The translations under genes and the position numbers were made by a program. A DNA stretch of 26,866 nt. Origin: Saccoglossus kowalevskii (Eukaryota; Hemichordata; Enteropneusta; Harrimaniidae). Below the pieces are notes generated by a model. It did no database searches. It was not told where the DNA came from and saw only the letters and a list, made by a program, of their open reading frames with translations. Where the stretch lies: assembly GCF_000003605.2 (NCBI RefSeq), contig NW_003155052.1, positions 1 through 26,866 of the forward strand. Direction: 5' to 3'. Of this stretch, positions 1 to 10,158 are shown piece by piece. The first letter of the stretch is position 1. Each line of letters starts with the position of its first letter.

Positions 1-22
1 ATTAGTGGGAATCATATTGACA

Positions 23-554
23 GGCGTGAATAGTGGAAATCATATTGACAGTCGTGATTAGTAGGAATCATATTGGCAGTCGTGATTAGTAAGAACCATA
101 TTGACAGGCGTGATTAGTGGGAATCATATTGACAGTCGTGATTAGTGGGAATCACATTGACAGGCGTGATTAGTGGAAATCATACTGACAGCCGTGATTG
201 GTGGGAATCATATTGACAGTCGTGATTAGTGGGAATCAAATTGACAGCCGTGATTAGTGGGAATCACATTGGCAGTCGTGATTAGTGGGAATCATATTGA
301 GAGTCGTGATTAGTGGGAATCATATTGACAGTCGTGATTAGTGGGAATCAAATTGACAGGCGTGATTAGTGGAAATAATTTTCACAGTCGTGATTAGTGG
401 GAATCATATTGACAGTCGTGATTAGTGGGAATCACATTGACAGTCGTGATTAGTGGGAATCAAATTGACAGTCGTGATTAGTGGGAATCATATTGACAGT
501 CGTGATTAGTGGGAATCATATTGACAGTCGTGATTAGTGGGAATCATATTGACA
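23..554 (+). repeat. Diverged X-tail, B and linker module
   Basis: Five units at 23-162 resemble the last five units of block X, with extra changes (T8A in the first, a GTAAGAACC run in the third). B-like units follow at 163-414: B1 and B2 are exact, an extra T21A unit is inserted, the B3 and B4 equivalents lack some marker changes, and the B7 equivalent at 359-386 has G15A, A22T and G25C but not G14A and carries C19A. Units 415-554 are a linker with T21C, T21A and three consensus copies. The order matches the modules further right, so this is probably an older or rearranged copy. Assignment is by shared private changes. Confidence 0.7.
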
Positions 555-834
555 GTCGCGATTATTAGGAATCATATTGACAGTCGTGATTGGTGGGAAT
601 CATATTGACAGCCGTGATTACTGGGAATCATATTGACAGTCATGATTAGTGGGAATCATATTGACAGCCATGATTTGTGGGAATCACATTGACAGGCGTG
701 ATTAGTGGGAATCACATTGACAGTCGTGATTAGTTGGAATGACATTTGCAGTCGTGATTAGCGGGAATCATATTGACAGTCGTGATTAGTAGGAATCATA
801 TTGGCAGTCGTGATTAGTGGGAATCATATTGTCA
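555..834 (+). repeat. Block A, complete 10-unit copy
   Basis: All ten A units occur in order with no indel: the GTCGCGATTATTAGG unit first, then A10G, G11C, G4A, the TTTGTGGGAA unit (A5, 667-694), T2G/T21C, the TTGGAATGACATTTGCA unit (A7), the AGCGGG unit (A8), GTAGG with TTGGCA (A9), and TTGTCA (A10). Other full copies are at 3157-3436, 9739-10018, 12705-12984 and 16205-16484. These ten variants in fixed order are the strongest marker of higher-order structure in the window. Confidence 0.88.
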
Positions 835-1366
835 GGCGTGATTATTGGGAATCATATTGACAGTCGTGATTATTAAGAATCATATTGACAGGCGTGATTA
901 GTGGAAATCATACTGACAGCCGTGATTAGTGGGAATCACATTGACAGGCGTGATTAGTGGGAATCATATTGACAGTCGTGATTAGTGGGAATCACATTGG
1001 CAGGCGTGATTAGTGGGAATCATATTGACAGTCATGATTATTGGGAATCATATTGGCAGGCGTGATTAGTGTGAATCATATTGACAGGCGTGATTAGTGG
1101 GAATCATATTGGCAGTCGTGATTAGTGGGAATCATATTGACAGCCGTGATTAGTGGGAATCACATTGACAGGCGTGATTAGTGGAAATCATATTGACAGT
1201 CGTGATTAGTGGGAATCATATTGACAGTCGTGATTAGTGGGAATCATATTGACAGTCGTGATTAGTGGGAATCACATTGACAGGCGTGATTAGTGGAAAT
1301 CATATTGACAGTCGTGATTAGTGGGAATCATATTGACAGTCGTGATTAGTGGGAATCATATTGACA
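835..1366 (+). repeat. Mixed units passing into C-type repeats
   Basis: Units 835-1030 are a mixture (G11T units, one B1-like unit at 891-918, T2G and T21C units) that I cannot place in one block. From 1031 to 1254 the order is C5 to C12, including the G14T form of C6 (GTGTGAATC) also seen at 18891 and 24599. Units 1255-1366 repeat a T21C, a C10-like and two consensus copies. This is C-type sequence at the left edge, about 17 kb from the main C domain. Confidence 0.7.
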
Positions 1367-1814
1367 GTCGAGATTAGTGGGAATCACATTGACAGTCGTG
1401 ATTATTGGGAATCATATTGACAGCCGTGATTAGTGGGAATCACATTGAGAGGCGTGATTAGTGGGAATCATATTGACAGTCGGGATTAGTGGGAATCACA
1501 TTGACAGTCGTGATTATTGGGAATCATATTGACAGCCGTGATTAGTGGGAATCACATTGAGAGGCGTGATTAGTGGGAATCATATTGACAGTCATGATTA
1601 TTGGGAATCATATTGGCAGGCGTGATTAGTGGGAATCATATTGACAGGCGTGATTAGTGGGAATCATATTGGCAGTCGTGATTAGTGGGAATCATATTGA
1701 CAGCCGTGATTAGTGGGAATCACATTGACAGGCATGATTAGTGGAAATCATATTGACAGTCGTGATTAGTGGGAATCATATTGACAGTCGTGATTAGTGG
1801 GAATCATATTGACA
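1367..1814 (+). repeat. Block C with a 4-unit internal duplication
   Basis: C1-C4 occur at 1367-1478 (C1 with T5A), then a complete C1-C12 at 1479-1814 (C1 with T5G). The two C3 units, marked by ATTGAGAGGCG, are 112 bp (4 units) apart. The same 112-bp doubling, with the same T5A-then-T5G order, occurs at 20764-20987, so both loci descend from one duplicated ancestor. Confidence 0.82.
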
Positions 1815-1982
1815 GCCGTGATTAGTGGGAATCACATTGACAGGCGTGATTAGTGGGAATCACATTGACAGTCGTGATTAGTTGGAATGACATTTGCAGT
1901 CGTGATTAGCGGGAATCATATTGACAGTCGTGATTAGTAGGAATCATATTGGCAGTCGTGATTAGTGGGAATCATATTGTCA
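1815..1982 (+). repeat. Junction from block C into A6-A10
   Basis: A T2C/T21C unit at 1815-1842, which continues the C pattern, is followed by A6 to A10 at 1843-1982 (TTGGAATGACATTTGCA, AGCGGG, GTAGG and TTGTCA markers). A1-A5 are absent. The register is unbroken, so the join occurred in phase, as expected for unequal exchange between aligned units. Confidence 0.75.
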
Positions 1983-2458
1983 GGCGTGATTAGTGGGAAT
2001 CACATTGGCAGTCGTGATTAGTGGGAATCATATTGAGAGTCGTGATTAGTGGGAATCATATTGACAGTCGTGATTAGTGGGAATCACATTGACAGGCGTG
2101 ATTAGTGGAAATCATTTTCACAGTCGTGATTAGTGGGAAACATATTGACAGTCGTGATTAGTGGGAATCAAATTGACAGTCGTGATTAGTGGGAATCATA
2201 TTGACAGTCGCGATTATTAGGAATCATATTGACAGTCGTGATTAGTGGGAATCATATTGACAGTCGTGATTAGTGGGAATCATATTGACAGCCGTGATTA
2301 GTGGGAATCATATTGACAGTCATGATTAGTGGGAATCATATTGACAGTCGTGATTAGTGGGAATCACATTGACAGTCGTGATTAGTGGGAATCACATTGA
2401 CAGTCGTGATTAGTTGGAATGACATTGGCAGTCGTGATTAGCGGGAATCATATTGACA
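1983..2458 (+). repeat. B-like precursor units followed by variant block A-prime
   Basis: Units 1983-2150 follow the order B3-B8, but B4 lacks G14T and B6 lacks A7G, while the B7 equivalent at 2095-2122 lacks G14A. After two linker-like units, 2207-2458 is a 9-unit variant of block A: A1, two consensus, T2C, G4A, two T21C units, then A7 and A8 equivalents in which A7 ends TTGGCA. The same 9-unit order is at 16709-16960. These look like earlier states of the modules that dominate 3-18 kb. Confidence 0.7.
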
Positions 2459-2486
2459 GTCGTGATTAGTGGGAATCATATTGACA

Positions 2487-3156
2487 GTCGTGATTAGTGG
2501 AAATCATACTGACAGCCGTGATTAGTGGAATCATATGACAGTCGTGATTAGTGGGAAGCAAATTGACAGTCGTGATTAGTGGGAATCATATTGACAGTCG
2601 TGATTATTGGGAATCATATTGACAGCCGTGATTAGTGGGAATCACATTGACAGGCGTGATTAGTGGGAATAATATTGACAGTCATGATTATGGGGAATCA
2701 TATTGGCAGGCGTGATTAGTGGGAATCATATTGAAAGGCGTGATTAGTGGGAATCATATTGACAGTCGAGATTAGTGGGAATCATATTGACAGCCGTGAT
2801 TAGTGGGAATCATATTGACAGGCGTGATTAGTGGAAATCATATTGACAGTCGTGATTAGTAGGAATCATATTGGCAGTCGTGATTAGTGGGAATCATATT
2901 GACAGGCGTGATTAGTGGGAATCATATTGACAGTCGTGATTAGTGGGAATCACATTGACAGGCGTGATTAGTGGAAATCATACTGACAGCCGTGATTGGT
3001 GGGAATCATATTGACAGTCGTGATTAGTGGGAATCACATGGCCAGTCGTGATTAGTGGGAATCAAATTGACAGTCGTGATTAGTGGGAATCAAATTGACA
3101 GTCGTGATTAGTGGGAATCATATTGACAGTCGTGATTAGTGGGAATCATATTGACA
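2487..3156 (+). repeat. Extended X-like block, short B and short linker
   Basis: X1-X3 at 2487-2568 include the GGGAAGCAAATT marker. X2 (2515-2540) is 26 bp because it lacks one G and one T, the first register shift in the window. Extra units, including a G11T copy, precede the X4-like unit at 2653 (AATAAT) and X5 at 2681 (GATTATGGGG); the tail runs to 2960. B1-B3 follow at 2961-3044, B3 having CATGGCCAG. A four-unit linker ends at 3156. A related extended X occurs around 8850-9066. Confidence 0.7.
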
Positions 3157-3940
3157 TTCGAGATTATTAGGAATCATATTGACAGTCGTGATTGGTGGGA
3201 ATCATATTGACAGCCGTGATTACTGGGAATCATATTGACAGTCATGATTAGTGGGAATCATATTGACAGCCATGATTTGTGGGAATCACATTGACAGGCG
3301 TGATTAGTGGGAATCACATTGACAGTCGTGATTAGTTGGAATGACATTTGCAGTCGTGATTAGCGGGAATCATATTGACAGTCGTGATTAGTAGGAATCA
3401 TATTGGCAGTCGTGATTAGTGGGAATCATATTGTCAGGCGTGATTAGTGGAAATCATATTAACAGTCGTGATTAGTAGGAATCATATTGGCAGTCGTGAT
3501 TAGTGGGAATCATATTGACAGGCGTGATTAGTGGGAATCATATTGACAGTCGTGATTAGTGGGAATCACATTGACAGGCGTGATTAGTGGAAATCATACT
3601 GACAGCCGTGATTGGTGGGAATCATATTGACAGTCGTGATTAGTGGGAATCACATTGGCAGTCGTGATTAGTGTGAATCATATTGAGAGTCGTGATTAGT
3701 GGGAATCATATTGACAGTCGTGGTTAGTGGGAATCACATTGACAGGCGTGATTAGTGAAAATCATTTTCACAGTCGTGATTAGTGGGAATCATGTTGACA
3801 GTCGTGATTAGTGGGAATCATATTGACAGTCGTGATTAGTGGGAATCATATTGACAGTCGTGATTAGTGGGAATCATATTGACAGTCGTGATTAGTGGGA
3901 ATCATATTGACAGTCGTGATTAGTGGGAATCATATTGACA
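3157..3940 (+). repeat. Module A - X-tail - B - L5 (784 bp)
   Basis: Block A at 3157-3436 has A1 altered to TTCGAGATTATTAGG. The five-unit X tail is at 3437-3576, beginning with the ATTAACAG unit. Block B at 3577-3800 is complete, with B6 at 3717 and the palindromic B7 at 3745. Five perfect consensus units fill 3801-3940. Together these make 28 units, the same content as 9375-10158 read from a different starting block. Confidence 0.85.
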
Positions 3941-4387
3941 GTCGCGATTATTAGGAATCATATTGACAGTCGTGATTGGTGGGAATCATATTGACAGGCG
4001 TGATTAGTGGGAATCATATTGACAGTCGTGATTAGTGGGAATCACATTGACAGGCGTGATTAGTGAAAATCATTTTCACAGTCGTGATTAGTGGGAATCA
4101 TGTTGACAGTCGTGATTAGTGGGAATCATATTGACAGTCGTGATTAGTGGAATCACATTGACAGTCGTGATTAGTGGAAATCACATTGACAGTCGTGATT
4201 GGTGGGAATCATATTGACAGTCGTGATTAGTGGGAATCATATTGACAGTCGTGATTAGTGGGAATCACATTGACAGTCGTGATTAGTGGAAATCATACTG
4301 ACAGCCGTGATTAGTGGGAATCATATTGACAGTCGTGATTAGTGGGAATCATATTGACAGCCATGATTAGTGGGAATCACATTGACA
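3941..4387 (+). repeat. Truncated A1-A2 joined to B7-B8, then mixed units
   Basis: A1 and A2 (3941-3996) are followed by a T2G unit and a T21C unit, then B7 and B8 at 4053-4108. The same junction is at 14554-14721. Units 4109-4387 are mostly consensus or T21C; the unit starting at 4137 is 27 bp (one G of the GGG run lost), shifting the register. Confidence 0.72.
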
Positions 4388-4779
4388 GTCGTGATTAGTG
4401 GGAATCATATTGACAGTCGTGATTAGTGGGAATCATATTGACAGTCGTGATTAGTGGGAATCATATTGACAGTCGTGATTAGTGGGAATCATATTGACAG
4501 TCGTGATTAGTGGGAATCATATTGACAGTCGTGATTAGTGGGAATCATATTGACAGTCGTGATTAGTGGGAATCATATTGACAGTCGTGATTAGTGGGAA
4601 TCATATTGACAGTCGTGATTAGTGGGAATCATATTGACAGTCGTGATTAGTGGGAATCACATTGACAGTCGTGATTAGTGGGAATCATATTGACAGTCGT
4701 GATTAGTGGGAATCATATTGACAGTCGTGATTAGTGGGAATCATATTGACAGTCGTGATTAGTGGGAATCACATTGACA
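4388..4779 (+). repeat. Homogenised consensus run
   Basis: Nine consecutive units at 4388-4639 match the consensus exactly. One T21C unit (4640-4667), three more perfect units (4668-4751) and another T21C unit (4752-4779) follow, so 14 units contain two substitutions. This points to very recent local amplification, or to a collapse or expansion artefact of assembly. Confidence 0.93.
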
Positions 4780-5255
4780 GGCGTGATTAGTGGAAATCAT
4801 ACTGACAGCCGTGATTGGTGGGAATCATATTGACAGTCGTGATTAGTGGGAATCACATTGGCAGTCGTGATTAGTGTGAATCATATTGAGAGTCGTGATT
4901 AGTGGGAATCATATTGACAGTCGTGGTTAGTGGGAATCACATTGACAGGCGTGATTAGTGAAAATCATTTTCACAGTCGTGATTAGTGGGAATCATGTTG
5001 ACAGTCGTGATTAGTGGGAATCATATTGACAGTCGTGATTAGTGGGAATCATATTGACAGTCGTGATTAGTGGGAATCATATTGACAGTCGTGATTAGTG
5101 GGAATCATATTGACAGTCGTGATTAGTGGGAATCATATTGACAGTCGCGATTATTAGGAATCATATTGACAGTCGTGATTGGTGGGAATCATATTGACAG
5201 GCGTGATTAGTGGGAATCATATTGACAGTCGTGATTAGTGGGAATCACATTGACA
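4780..5255 (+). repeat. 476-bp (17-unit) module, first of a tandem pair
   Basis: Block B at 4780-5003, five perfect consensus units at 5004-5143, A1-A2 at 5144-5199, then a T2G and a T21C unit. The next block B starts at 5256, giving a 476-bp period. The same pair, with the same truncation of A after two units, occurs at 13714-14189. Confidence 0.85.
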
Positions 5256-5815
5256 GGCGTGATTAGTGGAAATCATACTGACAGCCGTGATTGGTGGGAA
5301 TCATATTGACAGTCGTGATTAGTGGGAATCACATTGGCAGTCGTGATTAGTGTGAATCATATTGAGAGTCGTGATTAGTGGGAATCATATTGACAGTCGT
5401 GGTTAGTGGGAATCACATTGACAGGCGTGATTAGTGAAAATCATTTTCACAGTCGTGATTAGTGGGAATCATGTTGACAGTCGTGATTAGTGGGAATCAT
5501 ATTGACAGTCGTGATTAGTGGGAATCACATTGACAGTCGTGATTAGTGGAAATCAAATTGACAGTCGTGATTAGTGGGAATCAAATTGACAGTCGTGATT
5601 AGTGGGAATCATATTGACAGTCGTGATTAGTGGGAATCATATTGACAGTCGCGATTATTAGGAATCATATTGACAGTCGTGATTGGTGGGAATCATATTG
5701 ACAGCCGTGATTACTGGGAATCATATTGACAGTCATGATTAGTGGGAATCATATTGACAGCCATGATTTGTGGGAATCACATTGACAGGCGTGATTAGTG
5801 GGAATCACATTGACA
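5256..5815 (+). repeat. Module B - L6 - A1-A6
   Basis: Block B at 5256-5479 is followed by the six-unit linker at 5480-5647 (consensus, T21C, G15A/T21A, T21A, two consensus) and A1-A6 at 5648-5815, including the TTTGTGGGAA unit at 5760. A7-A10 are missing. The same truncation follows L6 at 10383-10718 and 14722-15057, so L6 with A1-A6 travels as a unit. Confidence 0.85.
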
Positions 5816-6403
5816 GTCGTGATTAGTGGGAATCATATTGACAGCCGTGATTAGTGGGAATCATATTGACAGTCGTGATTAGTGGAAATCATACTGACAG
5901 CCGTGATTAGTGGGAATCATATTGACAGTCGTGATTAGTGGGAAGCAAATTGACAGTCGTGATTAGTGGGAATAATATTGACAGTCGAGATTAGTGGGAA
6001 TCATATTGACAGCCGTGATTAGTGGGAATCATATTGACATGCGTGATTAGTGGAAATCATATTAACAGTCGTGATTAGTAAGAATCATATTGGCAGTCGT
6101 GATTAGTGGGAATCATATTGACAGGCGTGATTAGTGGGAATCATATTGACAGTCGTGATTAGTGGGAATCACATTGACAGGCGTGATTAGTGGAAATCAT
6201 ACTGACAGCCGTGATTGATGGGAATCATATTGACAGTCGTGATTAGTGGGAATCACATTGGCAGTCGTGATTAGTGGGAATCATATTGACAGTCGTGATT
6301 AGTGGGAATCATATTGACAGTCGTGATTAGTGGGAATCATATTGACAGTCGTGATTAGTGGGAATCACATTGACAGGCGTGATTAGTGGGAATCATGTTG
6401 ACA
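5816..6403 (+). repeat. Shortened block X and mixed B units
   Basis: After two linker-like units, X starts at 5872 but lacks X5-X7, so X4 (AATAAT) is followed directly by X8 (T5A). It runs to 6179 as 11 units, with X11 carrying GTAAG. B1 is at 6180 and B2, as GATTGATGGG, at 6208. The unusual GTAAG and GATTGATG markers recur together at 9273 and 9406, an offset of 3195 bp. Units 6264-6403 are mostly consensus with T21C and A22G forms. Confidence 0.75.
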
Positions 6404-6602
6404 GTCGTGATTTATTGGGAATCATATTGACAGTCGTGATTAGTGGGAATCATATTGACAGTCGTGACTCAGTGGGAATCATATTGACAGTCGTGATTAG
6501 TGGGAATCATATGACAGTCGTGACTAGTGGGAATCATATTGACAGGCGTGATTTAGTGGGAATCACATTGTACAGGCGAGATTAGTTGGAATAATATTGA
6601 CA
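6404..6602 (+). repeat. Indel cluster in seven adjacent units
   Basis: Unit lengths here are 29 (6404-6432), 28, 29 (6461-6489), 27 (6490-6516), 28, 30 (6545-6574) and 28: five single-base indels, net +3, where thousands of bases on the right have none. Changes include GATTTATT, GACTCAG, CATATGACA, GATTTAG and TTGTACA. By restoring frame between units the indels create a chance 75-codon open frame (GTG at 6358, TAG at 6583-6585) whose translation is only the repeat. I do not regard it as a gene. Poor consensus sequence or a degenerated patch are the likely causes. Confidence 0.85.
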
Positions 6603-6658
6603 GTCATGATTATCGGGAATCATATTGACAGGCGTGATTAGTGGGAATCATATTGACA

Positions 6659-7498
6659 GTCGTGATTAGTGGAAATCATACTGACAGCCGTGATTAGTGG
6701 GAATCATATTGACAGTCGTGATTAGTGGGAAGCAAATTGACAGTCGTGATTAGTGGGAATAATATTGACAGTCATGATTATGGGGAATCATATTGGCAGG
6801 CGTGATTAGTGGGAATCATATTGACAGGCGTGATTAGTGGGAATCATATTGACAGTCGAGATTAGTGGGAATCATATTGACAGCCGTGATTAGTGGGAAT
6901 CATATTGACATGCGTGATTAGTGGAAATCATATTGACAGTCGTGATTAGTAGGAATCATATTGGCAGTCGTGATTAGTGGGAATCATATTGACAGGCGTG
7001 ATTAGTGGGAATCATATTGACAGTCGTGATTAGTGGGAATCACATTGACAGGCGTGATTAGTGGAAATCATACTGTCAGCCGTGATTGGTGGGAATCATA
7101 TTGACAGTCGTGATTAGTGGGAATCACATTGGCAGTCGTGATTAGTGTGAATCATATTGAGAGTCGTGATTAGTGGGAATCATATTGACAGTCGTGATTA
7201 GTGGGAATCACATTGACAGGCGTGATTAGTGAAAATCATTTTCACAGTCGTGATTAGTGGGAATCATGTTGACAGTCGTGATTAGTGGGAATCATATTGA
7301 CAGTCGTGATTAGTGGGAATCACATTGACAGTCGTGATTAGTGGAAATCAAATTGACAGTCGTGATTAGTGGGAATCAAATTGACAGTCGTGATTAGTGG
7401 GAATCATATTGACAGTCGTGATTAGTGGGAATCATATTGACAGTCGCGATTATTAGGAATCATATTGACAGCCATGATTTGTGGGAATCACATTGACA
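6659..7498 (+). repeat. Module X - B-like - L6 - truncated A
   Basis: Complete 14-unit X at 6659-7050, with GGGAAGCAAATT, AATAAT and GATTATGGGG markers and the TGCG-starting X10. Block B at 7051-7274 lacks the A7G change in B6, and B1 ends ACTGTCAG. L6 is at 7275-7442. Block A is cut to A1 (7443) joined to A5 (7471), losing three units in phase. A matching X lies at 10775-11166. Confidence 0.85.
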
Positions 7499-8142
7499 GG
7501 CGTGATTAGTGGGAATCATATTGACAGTCGAGATTAGTGGGAATCATATTGACAGCCGTGATTAGTGGGAATCATATTGACATGCGTGATTAGTGGAAAT
7601 CATATTAACAGTCGTGATTAGTAGGAATCATATTGGCAGTCGTGATTAGTGGGAATCATATTGACAGGCGTGATTAGTGGGAATCATATTGACAGTCGTG
7701 ATTAGTGGGAATCACATTGACAGGCGTGATTAGTGGAAATCATACTGACAGCCGTGATTGGTGGGAATCATATTGACAGTCGTGATTAGTGGGAATCACA
7801 TTGACAGGCGTGATTAGTGAAAATCATTTTCACAGTCGTGATTAGTGGCAATCATGTTGACAGTCGTGATTAGTGGGAATCATATTGACAGTCGTGATTA
7901 GTGGGAATCACATTGACAGTCGTGATTAGTGGAAATCAAATTGACAGTCGTGATTAGTGGGAATCAAATTGACAGTCGTGATTAGTGGGAATCATATTGA
8001 CAGTCGTGATTAGTGGGAATCATATTGACAGTCGCGATTATTAGGAATCATATTGACAGTCGTGATTGGTGGGAATCATATTGACAGCCGTGATTACTGG
8101 GAATCATATTGACAGTCATGATTAGTGGGAATCATATTGACA
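7499..8142 (+). repeat. X tail, compact B, L6 and A1-A4
   Basis: Units 7499-7722 equal X7-X14. Block B at 7723-7862 has five units: B1, B2, a single T21C unit in place of B3-B6, B7, and B8 with GGCAATCATG. L6 is at 7863-8030 and A1-A4 at 8031-8142. The same compact B with the same GGCAATC change is at 12397-12536, so the three-unit deletion was copied between loci. Confidence 0.82.
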
Positions 8143-9094
8143 GTCGTGATTAGTGGGAATCACATTGACAGTCGTGATTAGTGGGAATCACATTGACAGT
8201 CGTGATTAGTTGGAATGACATTTGCAGTCGTGATTAGCGGGAATCATATTGACAGTCGTGATTAGTGGGAATCATATTGACAGTCGTGATTAGTGGGAAT
8301 GACATTGGCAGTCGTGATTAGCGGGAATCATATTGACAGTCGTGATTAGTGGGAATCATATTGACAGTCGTGATTAGTAGGAATCATATTGGCAGTCGTG
8401 ATTAGTGGGAATCATATTGACAGGCGTGATTAGTGGGAATCATATTGACAGTCGTGATTAGTGGGAATCACATTGACAGGCGTGATTAGTGGAAATCATA
8501 CTGACATCCGTGATTGGTGGGAATCATATTGACAGTCGTGATTAGTGGGAATCACATTGGCAGTCGTGATTAGTGGGAATCAAATTGACAGTCGTGATTA
8601 GTGGGAATCATATTGACAGTCATGATTAGTGGGAATCATATTGACAGTCGTGATTAGTGGGAATCACATTGACAGTCGTGATTAGTGGGAATCACATTGA
8701 CAGTCGTGATTAGTTGGAATGACATTGGCAGTCGTGATTAGCGGGAATCATATTGACAGTCGTGATTAGTGGGAATCATATTGACAGTCGTGATTAGTGG
8801 GAATCATATTGACAGTCGTGATTAGTGGGAATCATATTGACAGTCGTGATTAGTGGGAAGCAAATTGACAGTCGTGATTATTGGGAATCATATTGACAGT
8901 CGTGATTATTGGGAATCATATTGACAGCCGTGATTAGTGGGAATCACATTGACAGGCGTGATTAGTGGGAATAATATTGACAGTCATGATTATGGGGAAT
9001 CATATTGGCAGGCGTGATTAGTGGGAATCATATTGAAAGGCGTGATTAGTGGGAATCATATTGACAGTCGAGATTAGTGGGAATCATATTGACA
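8143..9094 (+). repeat. Mixed A, B and X fragments
   Basis: A7-A8 equivalents occur at 8199-8254 and again at 8283-8338. A9 at 8367, a consensus unit, an X13-X14 pair, B1 at 8479 and an altered B2 starting TCCG at 8507 follow. The segment about 8339-8678 matches about 11755-12094 at an offset of exactly 3416 bp (122 units). An extended X-like stretch with GGGAAGCAAATT, two G11T units, AATAAT and GATTATGGGG ends the region. No indels. Confidence 0.68.
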
Positions 9095-9374
9095 GCCGTG
9101 ATTAGTGGGAATCATATTGACAGTCGTGATTAGTGGGAAGCAAATTGACAGTCGTGATTAGTGGGAATAATATTGACAGTCGAGATTAGTGGGAATCATA
9201 TTGACAGCCGTGATTAGTGGGAATCATATTGACATGCGTGATTAGTGGAAATCATATTAACAGTCGTGATTAGTAAGAATCATATTGGCAGTCGTGATTA
9301 GTGGGAATCATATTGACAGGCGTGATTAGTGGGAATCATATTGACAGTCGTGATTAGTGGGAATCACATTGACA
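9095..9374 (+). repeat. Shortened block X (X2 to X14, lacking X5-X7)
   Basis: Ten units with GGGAAGCAAATT at X3, AATAAT at X4, then X8 and the TGCG unit X10, with X11 carrying GTAAG. It pairs with 5900-6179 through the shared three-unit deletion and GTAAG. It leads directly into block B at 9375. Confidence 0.8.
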
Positions 9375-10158
9375 GGCGTGATTAGTGGAAATCATACTGA
9401 CAGCCGTGATTGATGGGAATCATATTGACAGTCGTGATTAGTGGGAATCACATTGGCAGTCGTGATTAGTGTGAATCATATTGAGAGTCGTGATTAGTGG
9501 GAATCATATTGACAGTCGTGGTTAGTGGGAATCACATTGACAGGCGTGATTAGTGAAAATCATTTTCACAGTCGTGATTAGTGGGAATCATGTTGACAGT
9601 CGTGATTAGTGGGAATCATATTGACAGTCGTGATTAGTGGGAATCATATTGACAGTCGTGATTAGTGGGAATCATATTGACAGTCGTGATTAGTGGGAAT
9701 CATATTGACAGTCGTGATTAGTGGGAATCATATTGACAGTCCCGATTATTAGGAATCATATTGACAGTCGTGATTGGTGGGAATCATATTGACAGCCGTG
9801 ATTACTGGGAATCATATTGACAGTCATGATTAGTGGGAATCATATTGACAGCCATGATTTGTGGGAATCACATTGACAGGCGTGATTAGTGGGAATCACA
9901 TTGACAGTCGTGATTAGTTGGAATGACATTTGCAGTCGTGATTAGCGGGAATCATATTGACAGTCGTGATTAGTAGGAATCATATTGGCAGTCGTGATTA
10001 GTGGGAATCATATTGTCAGGCGTGATTAGTGGAAATCATATTAACAGTCGTGATTAGTAGGAATCATATTGGCAGTCGTGATTAGTGGGAATCATATTGA
10101 CAGGCGTGATTAGTGGGAATCATATTGACAGTCGTGATTAGTGGGAATCACATTGACA
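9375..10158 (+). repeat. Reference 784-bp higher-order repeat: B - L5 - A - X-tail
   Basis: This is the cleanest full period: block B (9375-9598; B2 has GATTGATG), five perfect consensus units (9599-9738), complete block A (9739-10018; A1 has GTCCCG), and the five-unit X tail (10019-10158). The next B starts at 10159. It contains exactly 28 units of 28 bp without an indel. I use it as the model for naming blocks elsewhere. Confidence 0.9.

Noticed and set aside
3756-3770. Fur-box-like 7-1-7 palindrome in B7 (TGAAAATCATTTTCA)
   Set aside because: It resembles the bacterial Fur consensus TGATAATNATTATCA at 12 of 14 defined bases, but a bacterial iron operator has no meaning in a gene-free satellite array. 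I keep only the palindrome as an observation.
6358-6585. 75-codon open frame starting with GTG
   Set aside because: It is a translation of the repeat itself, opened only by five nearby indels. It has no ribosome binding site, no other copy in the array is open, and its protein repeats the unit (SGNH...DSRD).
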